Assembly (NCBI GenBank): GCA_905250885.1 | Contig: CAJNOQ010000876.1 | Span: forward strand, 1 to 39,675 | From: Didymodactylos carnosus | Taxonomy: Eukaryota; Rotifera; Eurotatoria; Philodinida; Philodinidae | Length of the DNA stretch: 39,675 nucleotides | Reading direction: 5' to 3' | Shown: piece by piece, positions 24,572-33,390 of the stretch | How the letters are laid out: the number at the start of each line of letters is the position of its first letter | Numbering within the stretch: position 1 is the stretch's first letter | Program-made: the position numbers and the translations under genes | Notes under the pieces: generated by a model | Seen by the model: only the letters and a program-made list of their open reading frames with translations | Told to the model about the DNA's origin: nothing | The model's database searches: none

Positions 24572-24686
24572 CTAAACACGTTCGGTCGCATCAAGTTTCC
24601 AGGCCGAACACGTTCGGTAGCAAACCGTTTGGTGACCGAACATGTTTGGTAACAAGCCGTTTGATGACAGTTGATGCATGCCTAGT
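24572..24686. repeat. Three 32-bp tandem units plus MITE terminus
   Basis: Three units of exactly 32 bp run at 24572-24603, 24604-24635 and 24636-24667. Units two and three both start CCGAACA, share GTTYGGTARCAARCCGTTTG, and end TGA; unit one is more diverged. The right flank ends in GCATGCCTAG, the same terminus as the element at 23860-23989. The middle of this repeat is the inverted complement of that element's core over about 45 bp. Confidence 0.7.
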
Positions 24687-25320
24687 TATGCTGCAACTGC
24701 AAATGTTTAATCCATCAGATCAGAAGCGTAGTTTTTTGTAATAACTAATACAAACCAATCTGGAGAGGTAAAATAGTTTATATTTAAATTTGAGATGTTT
24801 CATACCTAAAACTCGGGTTACAGGCCTTTCATTTCGATTCTAAGCTTGTGATGTAAAACATTTTTCTTCTAAAGGAACTTTTAAGTTTAGAATCAAATAA
24901 ATTAGGCTTAAATTGTGTCATGGAGATTTCGCAAAAATAAGTTGAGATTGTAAAGGGAAATACTAAGCTGAAGTTCGACTCATAACAACTAGTTATACGA
25001 AACGATGCTGTCATGATGGCGCGACTCTCGTCGAAGCACACAAGCGTCGCTTGTGACAGGTATTGTTTATCTCAAACCCAAAGAAGTAGGATTCATGGGA
25101 CTTCGGAAAAAACCTGAATTCCGGCCAAACCACTGATTTTCAAGATCTCGCTTAGATTTCGTTTTGAAGAAAACACTTTTTTCTATCCACTCATGGGGAA
25201 ATATCAGTAGTTCTCTATTATAATTTTTAACTTATGTAGCCGTTTTCCAAAGGCCCGTTCCATAACTCGTTTTTGAAAAGCTATCCGAAAAACTTTCCGC
25301 TTGCAAAAAGATGCTGCATG
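24687..25320. other. Gene-free stretch
   Basis: No coding region or repeat was recognised. It ends at the outer boundary of the large inverted-repeat element. Confidence 0.4.
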
Positions 25321-26759
25321 AAGGGTGTTCCACAAGTTCTGAAACGATTTCTAGAACGATAAATTTACGAATCGTTTCGGAAAAAATTAATTTCTTACTA
25401 TACCATATGATAGACAATTCAATTCTCTACAAGATTGTATATTCACTTTAAAGATTCATCTTTGGTGTTTGGCACAGTTGTAAAGTGGAAACTGTAATGA
25501 GTACAAATTTTGAATACAAAATTTGAAATAATTTTATTACAGTCGGTGAAGAATTCCGAGCTTTACAAAAGCGTTTACTTGTAGAAAATTTATTTCAACT
25601 GTTAGTGGGGCTTTAATACATAAACTGCCAAGTCCATCAAAGTTTCTAGCACTAAAAAAAAAGTTTTAACTGTTCCAGTATAAAATCCAAAGTTCAAATC
25701 ATTAGTTTATAGACCAAAAACTGCAGAATTTCGCGCTCTATTAGACTGTGTTACAAATAAATCTACTACTCTTTTTAACTGAAAAACTAGGGAATACTGG
25801 GTGTCGCTAAGTTGGTCGAAAAGTAGGAGAAAATACAATTTCTCCTATTTTTCGGCTAATTCAGCGGAAAAAATTTCTAAAAAAAATTCCAGCGCGCACC
25901 GGTGCGCATGGCATGCCACCGATTACTGGCACTTGCTGGTACCGGTGCGCACCCGCGCCCAGCAAGCGCCGAACCAATGCCGATATATTTCTGCCCAGAA
26001 AGTGCCGCACTGGCATTTATTTAATCAGTTTAATTAGTTTTTTATTATGGTTGTTTATACTGAATTTGTATTAGAGTATGGCACTGATCAGTACCACATT
26101 AACATGACAAAACCATGCGGCATTGTCTCGGCACTTCTCTTATGAAAAGGAAAAGATGAAGTCAAAACGACATTCGAAATATTAGAAGTAGACTGTGGTG
26201 TTAATATAGACAGAAACTGACAAAACAAAATGGTGATTGAAAGCAAAACTTCAGCACTGGTGCGCATCATTGCGAGATTAATTACATGCTTTCTGGCACC
26301 GATGCACATCAGTGCCCAGAAAAAATTATTCGACACCGGTGTGCATCCGTGCACAACCAGTGCCGATAAAATATTTTTTTGGTACAGTGACCTTTCTTAA
26401 AGACTCTTTTTCGCTCTGATTTCATCAAATCATTTCAAAAAAAATCGTTGTTTGTCATTAAAAAAAGACATCATATTGTTGAAAATTTCTTGCTGAGTTT
26501 TTCGGTATACCTCGTTTTGTTGAATAACTGATTTTTAGCGAGATTTTGCGCAAAAAATCGATTTTTGCAGGTGTAGTTAAGAAGCGTTTCCTGTTAGACT
26601 TACTGTGCCAAACATCAAAGATGAATCTTAAAAGTGAATTATACAATCTTGTACAGAATTAAATTGTCTATCATATGGTATAGTAAGGAATTTCTTTTCC
26701 GAAACGATTTGTAAATTTATCGTCATAGAAACCGTTTCAGAACTTGTAGAACATCCTTT
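25321..26759. mobile_element. Large TIR element (1.44 kb) with 158-nt inverted arms
   Basis: Positions 25321-25478 and 26602-26759 are inverted copies with roughly 85-90% identity by eye and a few small indels. Shared landmarks include ACAAGTTCTGAAACG near the outer end, CTATACCATATGATAGACAA in the middle and TTTGGCACAGT at the inner end. No transposase is visible between them. The interior is occupied by a GC-rich repeat block that appears nested. It is probably a non-autonomous DNA transposon or foldback element. Outer duplications were not identified. Confidence 0.75.
25890..26366. repeat. GC-rich repeat block with GCACYGGTGCGCA motifs
   Basis: Variants of GCACCGGTGCGCA (itself nearly palindromic) occur near 25896, 25940, 26254, 26297 and 26333, interspersed with TTCTGGCAC and AGTGCC strings. 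The block is strikingly GC-rich for this window and sits inside the 25321-26759 element. It is probably a separate element or decayed minisatellite that inserted there. Confidence 0.55.
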
Positions 26760-26877
26760 AAACTCCTCTTTCGATTGGCGAAAGCTGCGTCTCTCTGGCT
26801 CTTTGTGTTTTCGAGTTATTTAAAAAACACCCATATATCATTCTTAACATTTTTACAATTTAGGGGCAATAAATTCA

Positions 26878-27080
26878 GAATTGTACATATTAATACCGCA
26901 GCTAATTTAAATCGTATTTTATTAATCTATACTATATCTAATTTTTACGTTAATATCACTGTTACCACATGTTTCTTCTTGACAATGACAAATATTTTGT
27001 CGAAACATCGAAATAAATAAAAAAGTTTTTGATTAATAAAATGCGATTTAAATTACCTGTTGTACTAATATCTACAATTC
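26878..27080. repeat. Inverted repeat with 50-bp arms
   Basis: The arms 26878-26927 and 27031-27080 match at about 43 of 50 positions; GATTAATAAAAT and CGATTTAAATTA are shared. The roughly 100-bp spacer contains a GTCGAAACATCGAAATAAATAA string, a form often seen at LINE 3' ends. The right arm overlaps the start of the small ORF at 27041. It is either a MITE or an inverted duplication of that ORF's 5' end. Confidence 0.65.
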
Positions 27081-27298
27081 TAAATATATCATACTTTTCT
27101 TTTTCAATGGACAGTAGTCTTAACAAATTACTACAAAGTGTTGAAAGAGCTTCAGAGAAAACAGGTACAATTGTGTACAGCATTTTGCACACTCTAAACG
27201 AAGTTGATGTCAACAAATTGAAAGAATTTGCCACTAAGGATTCTAGTTGTGAGCCCATAGATGTTGTTAAACAGGCTTCGTGCCGACGTGAGGCATGA
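27041..27298 (+). CDS. Possible small secreted peptide (85 aa), unassigned
   Basis: The frame starts at ATG 27041 and is less AT-rich than its surroundings. Residues 1-23 look like a signal peptide: basic start MRFK, hydrophobic core LPVVLISTILNI, then a small polar stretch. The remaining 62 residues are hydrophilic and helix-prone with two cysteines (SSCEP and QASC). I do not recognise the family. The signal-like part lies inside the right arm of an inverted repeat whose left arm, read on the other strand, would encode a similar string but has ATA instead of ATG. A possible splice donor (GACGTGAGG) lies just before the stop, so the frame could be an exon. It may equally be chance or a transposon relic. 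Confidence 0.25.
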   Translation: MRFKLPVVLISTILNISYFSFSMDSSLNKLLQSVERASEKTGTIVYSILHTLNEVDVNKLKEFATKDSSCEPIDVVKQASCRREA

Positions 27299-28234
27299 TT
27301 TAACATCGCCAATCCTGAATGATTTTTAAGCTTTGAAAGTCTTTTTAACGTCGACACGAAGTGGTTTAGTTGGATTTTCAGGGATATGAGTTTTCTATTT
27401 TTGTACGATTATAGTTCAAAGTAGGATATTTTTCTCAAAACTTCTAGTCTTCTTACTCTTTTTAAAAACAAACATAGTCACAAGATTCAAATAGGTCAAT
27501 GATTTACGCTTTTATCAAGATGGAATTCTAAAATGTGTTTGAAACGTCTAATCATATTGCTCATCTACTATTCTTTTCGGAAGTCTGAAAGGATTTATGT
27601 GAGAAATGCAACAGATGTAATATATTTAAAATCATTGTAACTTGTCAAAGAACAAAACAGTTGAAAAAGAAGCAAATGAAAAAACAATTGCGATTATATA
27701 TGTATAACGCTTTGTTATAGATGACATCGAAAAGGAAACGATAGCAGATTAAGTTCAAAGTTCTCACTATTTAGCAGTGTTTAGTTACAATGTTATAATG
27801 TACACAATAATAATTTATACGGTTAATAAGGAAGAACGACGAAAATAAACTGTCGGGAAAGAGTCTATATAGAAAAAATCTTACTCGAAGAATAACAACT
27901 TTTTTTTCTTCCCGTTGTTGTCTTGACTTAAAAACTGGCTGGTATAACAAAATATCTGATAGAACAACTAAAAAGATTATGTACAAGCGAACCATAGTTA
28001 GACAAACAATATTTAGAGAGTGCACTGGTCTTATATGACTTGTACGAAGTAGACATGGTTTAAATGTTATTGAGAAAAAAACCCAACAATAAATAAACAA
28101 AAACTCGTTTCTTACATGAAGAGCTACATCTTGCTTTATGTGAATAAGAACAATGAAAAAATTTAACATACACGAAATCTTATAGATATTTGATATAAAG
28201 ACAAAGAAATGTGTGAAAATACAAAGTATACTTT
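27299..28234. other. Gene-free stretch 3' of the bZIP gene
   Basis: The 132-codon frame on the minus strand at 27771-28169 has no recognisable motif and lies beyond the poly(A) signal of the bZIP gene. Nothing else was recognised. Confidence 0.4.
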
Positions 28235-28240
28235 TTTATT
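28235..28240 (-). terminator. Poly(A) signal of the bZIP gene
   Basis: AATAAA on the minus strand, 83 bases after the stop codon of the bZIP reading frame. This gives a short, ordinary 3' UTR. Confidence 0.6.
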
Positions 28241-28322
28241 TGTATTCGTACAATCTTTCGAAAAAACAACATAAACTTGAGTTTAAAAATGGTGTAAATG
28301 TTTATATATTTAATGTCAATCA

Positions 28323-29044
28323 TTATTTCTGATTGATATTAACAATTTTATATTGTACTCCGTTAATCATTAATATAGCTCCGTCAAAATCTGGCGCAGT
28401 TATAGACGGAGATGGGTGATCTGCTTGTTGAATTATAGGTTGATCAATATTTATTGAAAGTAAAGGTTGTTGATCTTCAACTTTTCCAGGTTTTATTTCA
28501 AAGGTATCATGCATTACGTTATTAGTGGTTGGCGTAGATTCTAAAGTCGACTTCGTTGAGTTTAAAACTTGTGGATGGCTAAAATAAAGAATAGAAAAAC
28601 CACTATTATTCATTTTGTTTTTAGAACTGCTCAAAAATTTCATTTGCTACGGTTTTACTGGACATTCAATTGATCCGAGTTTTTTATGAAATTTATTAAT
28701 AAATTTCGAGAATCTATCAAAGCAAAAGATAAATGTTATTACAGTGTGTTTTCGGAACATGATGTTCCTGTTTGTGTTTGTTCATTGAGTAATTCATTGA
28801 TCGCAATTCCTGTATGTTCCTTAAATAATGCTTGTAACTGTTCATATTCTTGCTTCAGTGATTGAACTTTTCTCATTAATTCTTCATTTTCACCTTGCAA
28901 TGCGTCAATATGTTGAACAGTTTCATCGTGTTCTTTACGTGATTTTTCACGAGATTTTTTTACTGACACATTATTACGTGTACGCAATTGACCATATCGT
29001 GGATCGGTACGAGGTACAGTACGACGCTGCATACTCGTTTTCAT
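28323..29044 (-). CDS. C/EBP-like bZIP transcription factor, two exons (185 aa)
   Basis: Model: exon 1 29044-28743, intron 28742-28579 (164 nt), exon 2 28578-28323. The donor is CT|GTAATA and the acceptor TTATTTTAG|CC. The join is in frame (codon CT+C, Leu101). A TGA lies directly before the start ATG in the same frame, which fixes the start. Residues 16-37 are a basic region of C/EBP type: NNVSVKKSR fits the N-x7-R bZIP signature (Asn24, Arg32), with Ser27 where the family usually has Ala. The zipper has leucines at 49, 56, 63 and 70 and ends LFKEH, as C/EBP-gamma-like proteins do. The protein should dimerise and bind DNA in the nucleus. Unlike classical C/EBPs, the bZIP is N-terminal, and the roughly 85-residue tail, rich in Ser, Pro, Thr and Gln, is unfamiliar. 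It ends in a hydrophobic stretch, GAILMINGVQYKIVNI. If the intron is retained, translation stops at once (TAA), leaving a bare bZIP. The family call is firm; the tail's role is unknown. Confidence 0.85.
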
Positions 29045-29554
29045 TCAGTATTAAAGAATAATTTATGCTCTAGAATCAAGCAAAAGAAAACAAAAATATT
29101 TCTATTATTGAATTAATGGATAGATATCGATCAGTAATTCAGAAAAACAAGTTAATAGTAAAAAATAGTGAATATAAACACAATGAACCGCTAAAATCGC
29201 TAACTATTTTTCCATATACTTGAAACGTAAATCAGCTATACGACAGAAAATAGCAAAATAATTTAGTTTTCGTTCCAGAGGTGTAGAATCCTCTCATATG
29301 AATGAAAATCCTCCCCGGATGAGAAAATTTTGAAAAATTCGCCAGTAGTGTCAGAATATTTTCTACTGCAGTTATCTTTAAGTAAAATTGCTATTTTTTT
29401 TAAAGTTTTTTCTACAAAATTTTTTCTCGACGGTCATCGGAACAAAACGGGTATATTTCTTTCTTTCACCTAAACGCTGCGTGTGATTATCACTTTGTAA
29501 GAATAGTGTTGCGGATAAATTCTTGTGTACTAGTGTTGAATAGATTATTTTATG
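29045..29554. other. Upstream region of the bZIP gene
   Basis: About 500 bases 5' of the bZIP start, AT-rich, with no clear TATA box or known operator that I can support. Any promoter should lie here because no upstream exon is needed. Confidence 0.35.
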
Positions 29555-30019
29555 TTAATTAGCTTGCCACCTACATCGATTTTTGCCCTTAAAAACGGCC
29601 GCCGTCCGTTGAATTTCCAAAAATACGAAAAGATAATCCTGAATCATCAATATAGAGTTATCAATTCGTTCCAAAGTACGAGGAGTTGAGACTTGAACTA
29701 GCGGTGGGAAGGAACTGTCGGAAGTGTAATTATTTAATATCATGCAATCAGCTAATTTATGAACAGATGTTAGTAGTTCTAGATGTGTTTTATAATATCA
29801 TACAACAGTAATAAATAATATCAGAGGCGGAGCAGATATAAATGTTCGATTCATAGCGCCTTGCATTTGCCTACATCTTTGCGCAATATTTTCAAGATGA
29901 AATTTAATTTCCATGTGACATCTGACGAAATATAAGCTCCTAATAACTTGTATATCTCTATTCCTCACTTTATTATTTTTTCTTTCCTTTAGAAACGAAA
30001 CAGCGCTTGAAATAAGCAC
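29555..30019 (-). pseudogene. LINE-like reverse-transcriptase relic and adjoining broken frame
   Basis: On the minus strand near 29955-29878, one frame reads KLLGAYISSDVTWKLNF. This matches the conserved segment after the catalytic core of Jockey/CR1-type reverse transcriptases (K-x-LG-x(3)-S/D-x(2)-x-W), followed by an ILRK string. The frame then breaks. A different frame is open from 30019 to 29555 except for one TGA at 29800-29798, and continues with a less AT-rich sequence I cannot assign. Most likely this is the 3' part of a second, more degraded LINE. The alternative, a pseudogene of an unrelated gene in the long frame, cannot be excluded. Confidence 0.5.
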
Positions 30020-30630
30020 GTTTTTTCGGTCCTCATACTAATCGGTAAGCATCTGTTGTCATTGATTATTTAGACCCCACTAGACACTTAAAAAGAATTC
30101 AAGAAAACTAGTTATTGGAAAATTCTCGCATCTTTCAGCGCCTCCACTCTAGCAGGAACTCTGCCTCTAATTAGATCTTAACCAAACGTTGGTGATCATC
30201 GGTTGGCTACTTATGCTAGCTTCTTTCATCAGTACAATAGTAAAGGTTCAGCATCTTTTATTGAAGCTTCTTATGCGTTACTTAAAACTTTTGTATTATG
30301 AAAATTGATGATGGACTGAGTGATCTATAGAACTCGTAAATCAACCCATTTTGTCTAACCATTAGACAAATAGAAAACAAGGCCAATAAGATCAGTCATG
30401 GTGGTGAAAGTAGTACAGATGAGAAGAAAAAAACAAAGTGGAAATTTCAGAAAGCACAGTGATTCGCAAAGTAGTTTTTTCATTTGCAAAATGTTAAACA
30501 GAGTGGAATTCATTTTTACAAAGTGGAAGACCACTTTACTCTCACAGAGAGAAACCAATCATTATAAACGCTGTTCACACTTGAAACATGTAGAGAAATC
30601 ATGCTTCGCATTCTACCACACCTAAAGTAT
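30020..30630. other. Gene-free stretch
   Basis: No gene recognised. Overlapping frames at 30355-30625 on both strands are unassigned and look like chance. Confidence 0.4.
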
Positions 30631-30722
30631 GAAATTCTACGGATGACGTGCAGCATTATCATGCTTCATGTACGGTCAAAATTCTCGAGTGTGGTTGTCC
30701 TCCACTTCATCCGTAGAATTTT
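30631..30722. repeat. Hairpin element (92 bp)
   Basis: The 20-bp arms 30631-30650 and 30703-30722 are inverted copies with two mismatches; ATTCTACGGATGA is shared. No ORF. It is a candidate short MITE. Confidence 0.6.
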
Positions 30723-30850
30723 ACAATTTCGTGTTTTTTCAGAACAGTGAAGGTACATATATCTCTATAGAGCTCAGAACAGTCCTGAAATCGTACGGTG
30801 ATGTGACATTGTTACACATTTACCTTAACATTTCAGGATAGTGAAATATG

Positions 30851-30947
30851 GGGTTGTTTTCCGTTAGCTGTCAGGAGTTACTTTCGACGTGAAAAGACGT
30901 AGAAAGTGACTTCTGACGGCTATCTTTGACGACTAGCGGGAAACAAC
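30851..30947. repeat. Imperfect hairpin (about 97 bp)
   Basis: The inner arms 30868-30890 and 30897-30919 pair with about four mismatches around a six-base loop (GAAAAG). The outer GTTGTTT and AAACAAC pair as well, with about 14 extra bases on the right side. This could be a MITE or a small-RNA-like hairpin; no known microRNA seed was recognised. Confidence 0.5.
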
Positions 30948-31658
30948 TTGAATATGGGACTTCACTTTCATTTTCTCATGCAATTATGATATTTGATTCG
31001 TTCAGCGTCATAGTGTCATTTTTTCCTTGATTTATCCATTTACATCAATCGTAATGTGTTTCGAAGCCTCTAAAATGTCGTCAATCCAAGTGTTGCAAAC
31101 AACGGCGAATTTTTTCTTATAGATTTATTGAATAATTACAAATGTAATAGTCGGTGGACAGTCGTCTGCTGACTTATTGAATCATTTACAGACTGCGTAT
31201 CCAGCTATGCAGTATGAGCCACTTTCTTATGTTACGCTTTTGGCGTTCGCAGCCAGTATAGCTAAGAAATGCGGTTAACTTTTTTGATTCCATGGAAAAA
31301 GCATACAATATAATATAAAGCTAAAACGTTTTTGGACACGTATTTTGCGTATACACAGACATGATCCCTGGCTTATCCAAAAAAAACAGACAACCATTTG
31401 GTTGTAAGACCCTAGATAGACTATAAGCAAGGGGGAAAAAAGCCGCAGGGCTGTCTGTCTACCATTACTGTTACTAGTAACAACAGATACTAGTTTGTTA
31501 CTGTGATAAAAGTAAAGAAGAACACATTTTTTAGAAAACAGGTGTTTTTGAAATTTTAGAAAAACTTTTGAATTGCATTAGATGTCTTTTAAGTTATGAC
31601 TCTTCCCTTAACGTGATGTATAGCTAACAAATATTTCCAGATACTTCTTTATCAGTAA

Positions 31659-31810
31659 GGGTGATTCATTACTTATTACTCGATGTTACTTTACCAAATA
31701 AACACAAGTAACAAACTAGCATCTGATGTTACTAATGATTAGTAACAAGTAACAAATTTTTATTACTTTACTTGGTAAAGTAACACCGAGTAATAAGTCA
31801 CAAGTCACCC
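31659..31810. mobile_element. MITE-like element (152 bp, 39-bp arms)
   Basis: The arms 31659-31697 and 31772-31810 are inverted copies with about five mismatches; ACTTATTACTCG and TGTTACTTTACCAA are shared. The core repeats AGTAACAAGTAACAAA-like strings. A weaker relative, with ACTGTTACTAGTAACAACAG, lies near 31462-31500. No ORF. Confidence 0.7.
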
Positions 31811-32708
31811 GTAGTCGACCCTTCCACTCTCGGACCACTTCTGAATATGTGAGTACCTCTTCGCAGATCTCTCAGGCGGTTTTAGTATCCTCTGTTACTG
31901 GATTTTTTCTGCAGCGAAGCTTTGACTAATTATTCACCAGAAAGAGCATACAAAATAGCACATATATACTATAATTAACAGTTTTCTCATAGTTTTTTGT
32001 AAAGGAATATCCTCCAAGATCTTATCCAAAATGGATCAAATGGAAACTCCTTTTTCAGACTTTTCAGATTTTCTTATTTTAAACACTATTCGACATGCTC
32101 TTCGAAACTTATGTTTCAGAGACGCTCGAGGACATTTCCCAGGCTGGTTGTTCTGAAATTCATTTATACTATTTGCATGTCGATTGGATATCACTATGAG
32201 GATTAATTAAGCATTCAGACACGTTGTTTCGGAAGGTACGCACAATCTACTTAGACTATGAGCGTCGTAGCAAATATACGACAAGATATAAAAAGTAGTT
32301 TAACTATATGTTAACAGTATATTATATTATTATACCAACAACGTTGAATATAAAACATGAAGAGATACATCTGTTGGTTTCAGTACAAGCATGTCATCAT
32401 CGGTGTTTCAATTTTGTTGTCCTACCAACGACATAAAATCAAAATACACGGTTAATAGTTGCAATTGATCATAGAACAAAATAGCTCGTCGTACACCTTT
32501 ACTTGAGTCATGTCTAATATCATGAGATGTACGAAAACTACTCCCGTGTTGCTGCCTTGGTCTCGCCCGCCTCTAGGATCGTTCATCGCATTCGTTTAAC
32601 TTTTGCCCGCTAGCTGCCATTCTAAAAAAATGAGCATTCCAAAATTCCAAAGTCCAATCCTGCCCTAGCTAGAGCCCTGCAGGTTACGACTTTTTGACAA
32701 CCTATAAC

Positions 32709-32972
32709 CTCCCATGTTGTCGAAAACTGGCGGTTAACCACGATTATTTTAAGAACCGATGGTTAACCGCGGTTATTTCAACTGAAACCATAGCAGTACA
32801 TCAGAAAAACCGACGATTAACCTCACAATTAACCGGAAAAACGGTCGGTTGGGTTAACCGTCGGTTTTTCTGATGTATTGCTATGGTTTCAGCTTAAATA
32901 ACCGCGGTTAACCATCGGTTCGTAAAATAATCGTGGTTAACCGCCGGTTTTCGTCCGGTTTCGACAACATGG
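32709..32972. mobile_element. Foldback element with arms of 114-121 bp and short loop
   Basis: The left arm is 32709-32822, the right arm 32852-32972, with a loop of 29 bases. Shared landmarks from outside inward are CCATGTTGTCGAAA, GGCGGTTAACCACGATTATT, GAACCGATGGTTAACCGCGG, CTGAAACCATAGCA and ACATCAGAAAAACCGACG. Identity is about 90% by eye, apart from a small insertion in the right arm. The sequence is dominated by GGTTAACCG motifs. No ORF. A transcript would form a long near-perfect duplex. Confidence 0.8.
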
Positions 32973-33017
32973 GTAACCTGTAAAAATTTTCACAACCTAA
33001 ACGAAACTCGTAACCTG

Positions 33018-33069
33018 AACCTAACCTAACCTATTAATGATTGACATAACCTAACCTAGGTTAACCTAA
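33018..33069. repeat. Short AACCT tandem repeats
   Basis: Three AACCT units run at 33018-33032, followed at 33047-33069 by further AACCT units in both orientations around CCTAGG. AACCT is the complement of the TTAGG telomere unit of many arthropods. The array is too short to be a telomere and lies next to the foldback element. Confidence 0.6.
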
Positions 33070-33240
33070 TATAACATGTGCAATTTTTTATGTAGCTTTC
33101 TTAGTGTTAAAATGTTTTTTTTGCACACTTGTATTGCGCACGCATGTGCCGCACATGCTCGCACACATGTTCATTAGATCCGCCATGACCGTTAACCTGT
33201 AGCAAAATATCAACAAATTATTTAACACCAATAGCTTGGA

Positions 33241-33390
33241 GTTAACAGGGTCCGATTTTTAAATTATGATTCGATTTTTATAGAAACGAGGATTTCTAAG
33301 AAACCTTTCAAGGATTTTTCGGACTTTAAAGTTCTGTTAAGCACCAGAAATCATTAAATAAAAAATTCAAAAAATCGGGCTCTGTAAACC
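33241..33390. mobile_element. MITE-like element (150 bp)
   Basis: The left end, TTAACAGGGTCCGATTTTT, and the right end (complement reads TTTACAGAGCCCGATTTTTT) are inverted copies over about 20 bp, and weaker pairing continues into A/T-rich sequence. No ORF. Confidence 0.55.

Noticed and set aside
24559-24741. 60-codon plus-strand frame
   Set aside because: It is a translation of the 32-bp tandem repeat units.
26962-27357. 131-codon minus-strand frame
   Set aside because: It has no ATG at its start and lies antisense to the candidate secreted ORF; no recognisable motif.
27771-28169. 132-codon minus-strand frame downstream of the bZIP gene
   Set aside because: No motif, AT-driven composition, and located beyond the AATAAA signal of the bZIP transcript.
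28828-29061. Plus-strand 77-codon frame
   Set aside because: Antisense of the bZIP exon 1.
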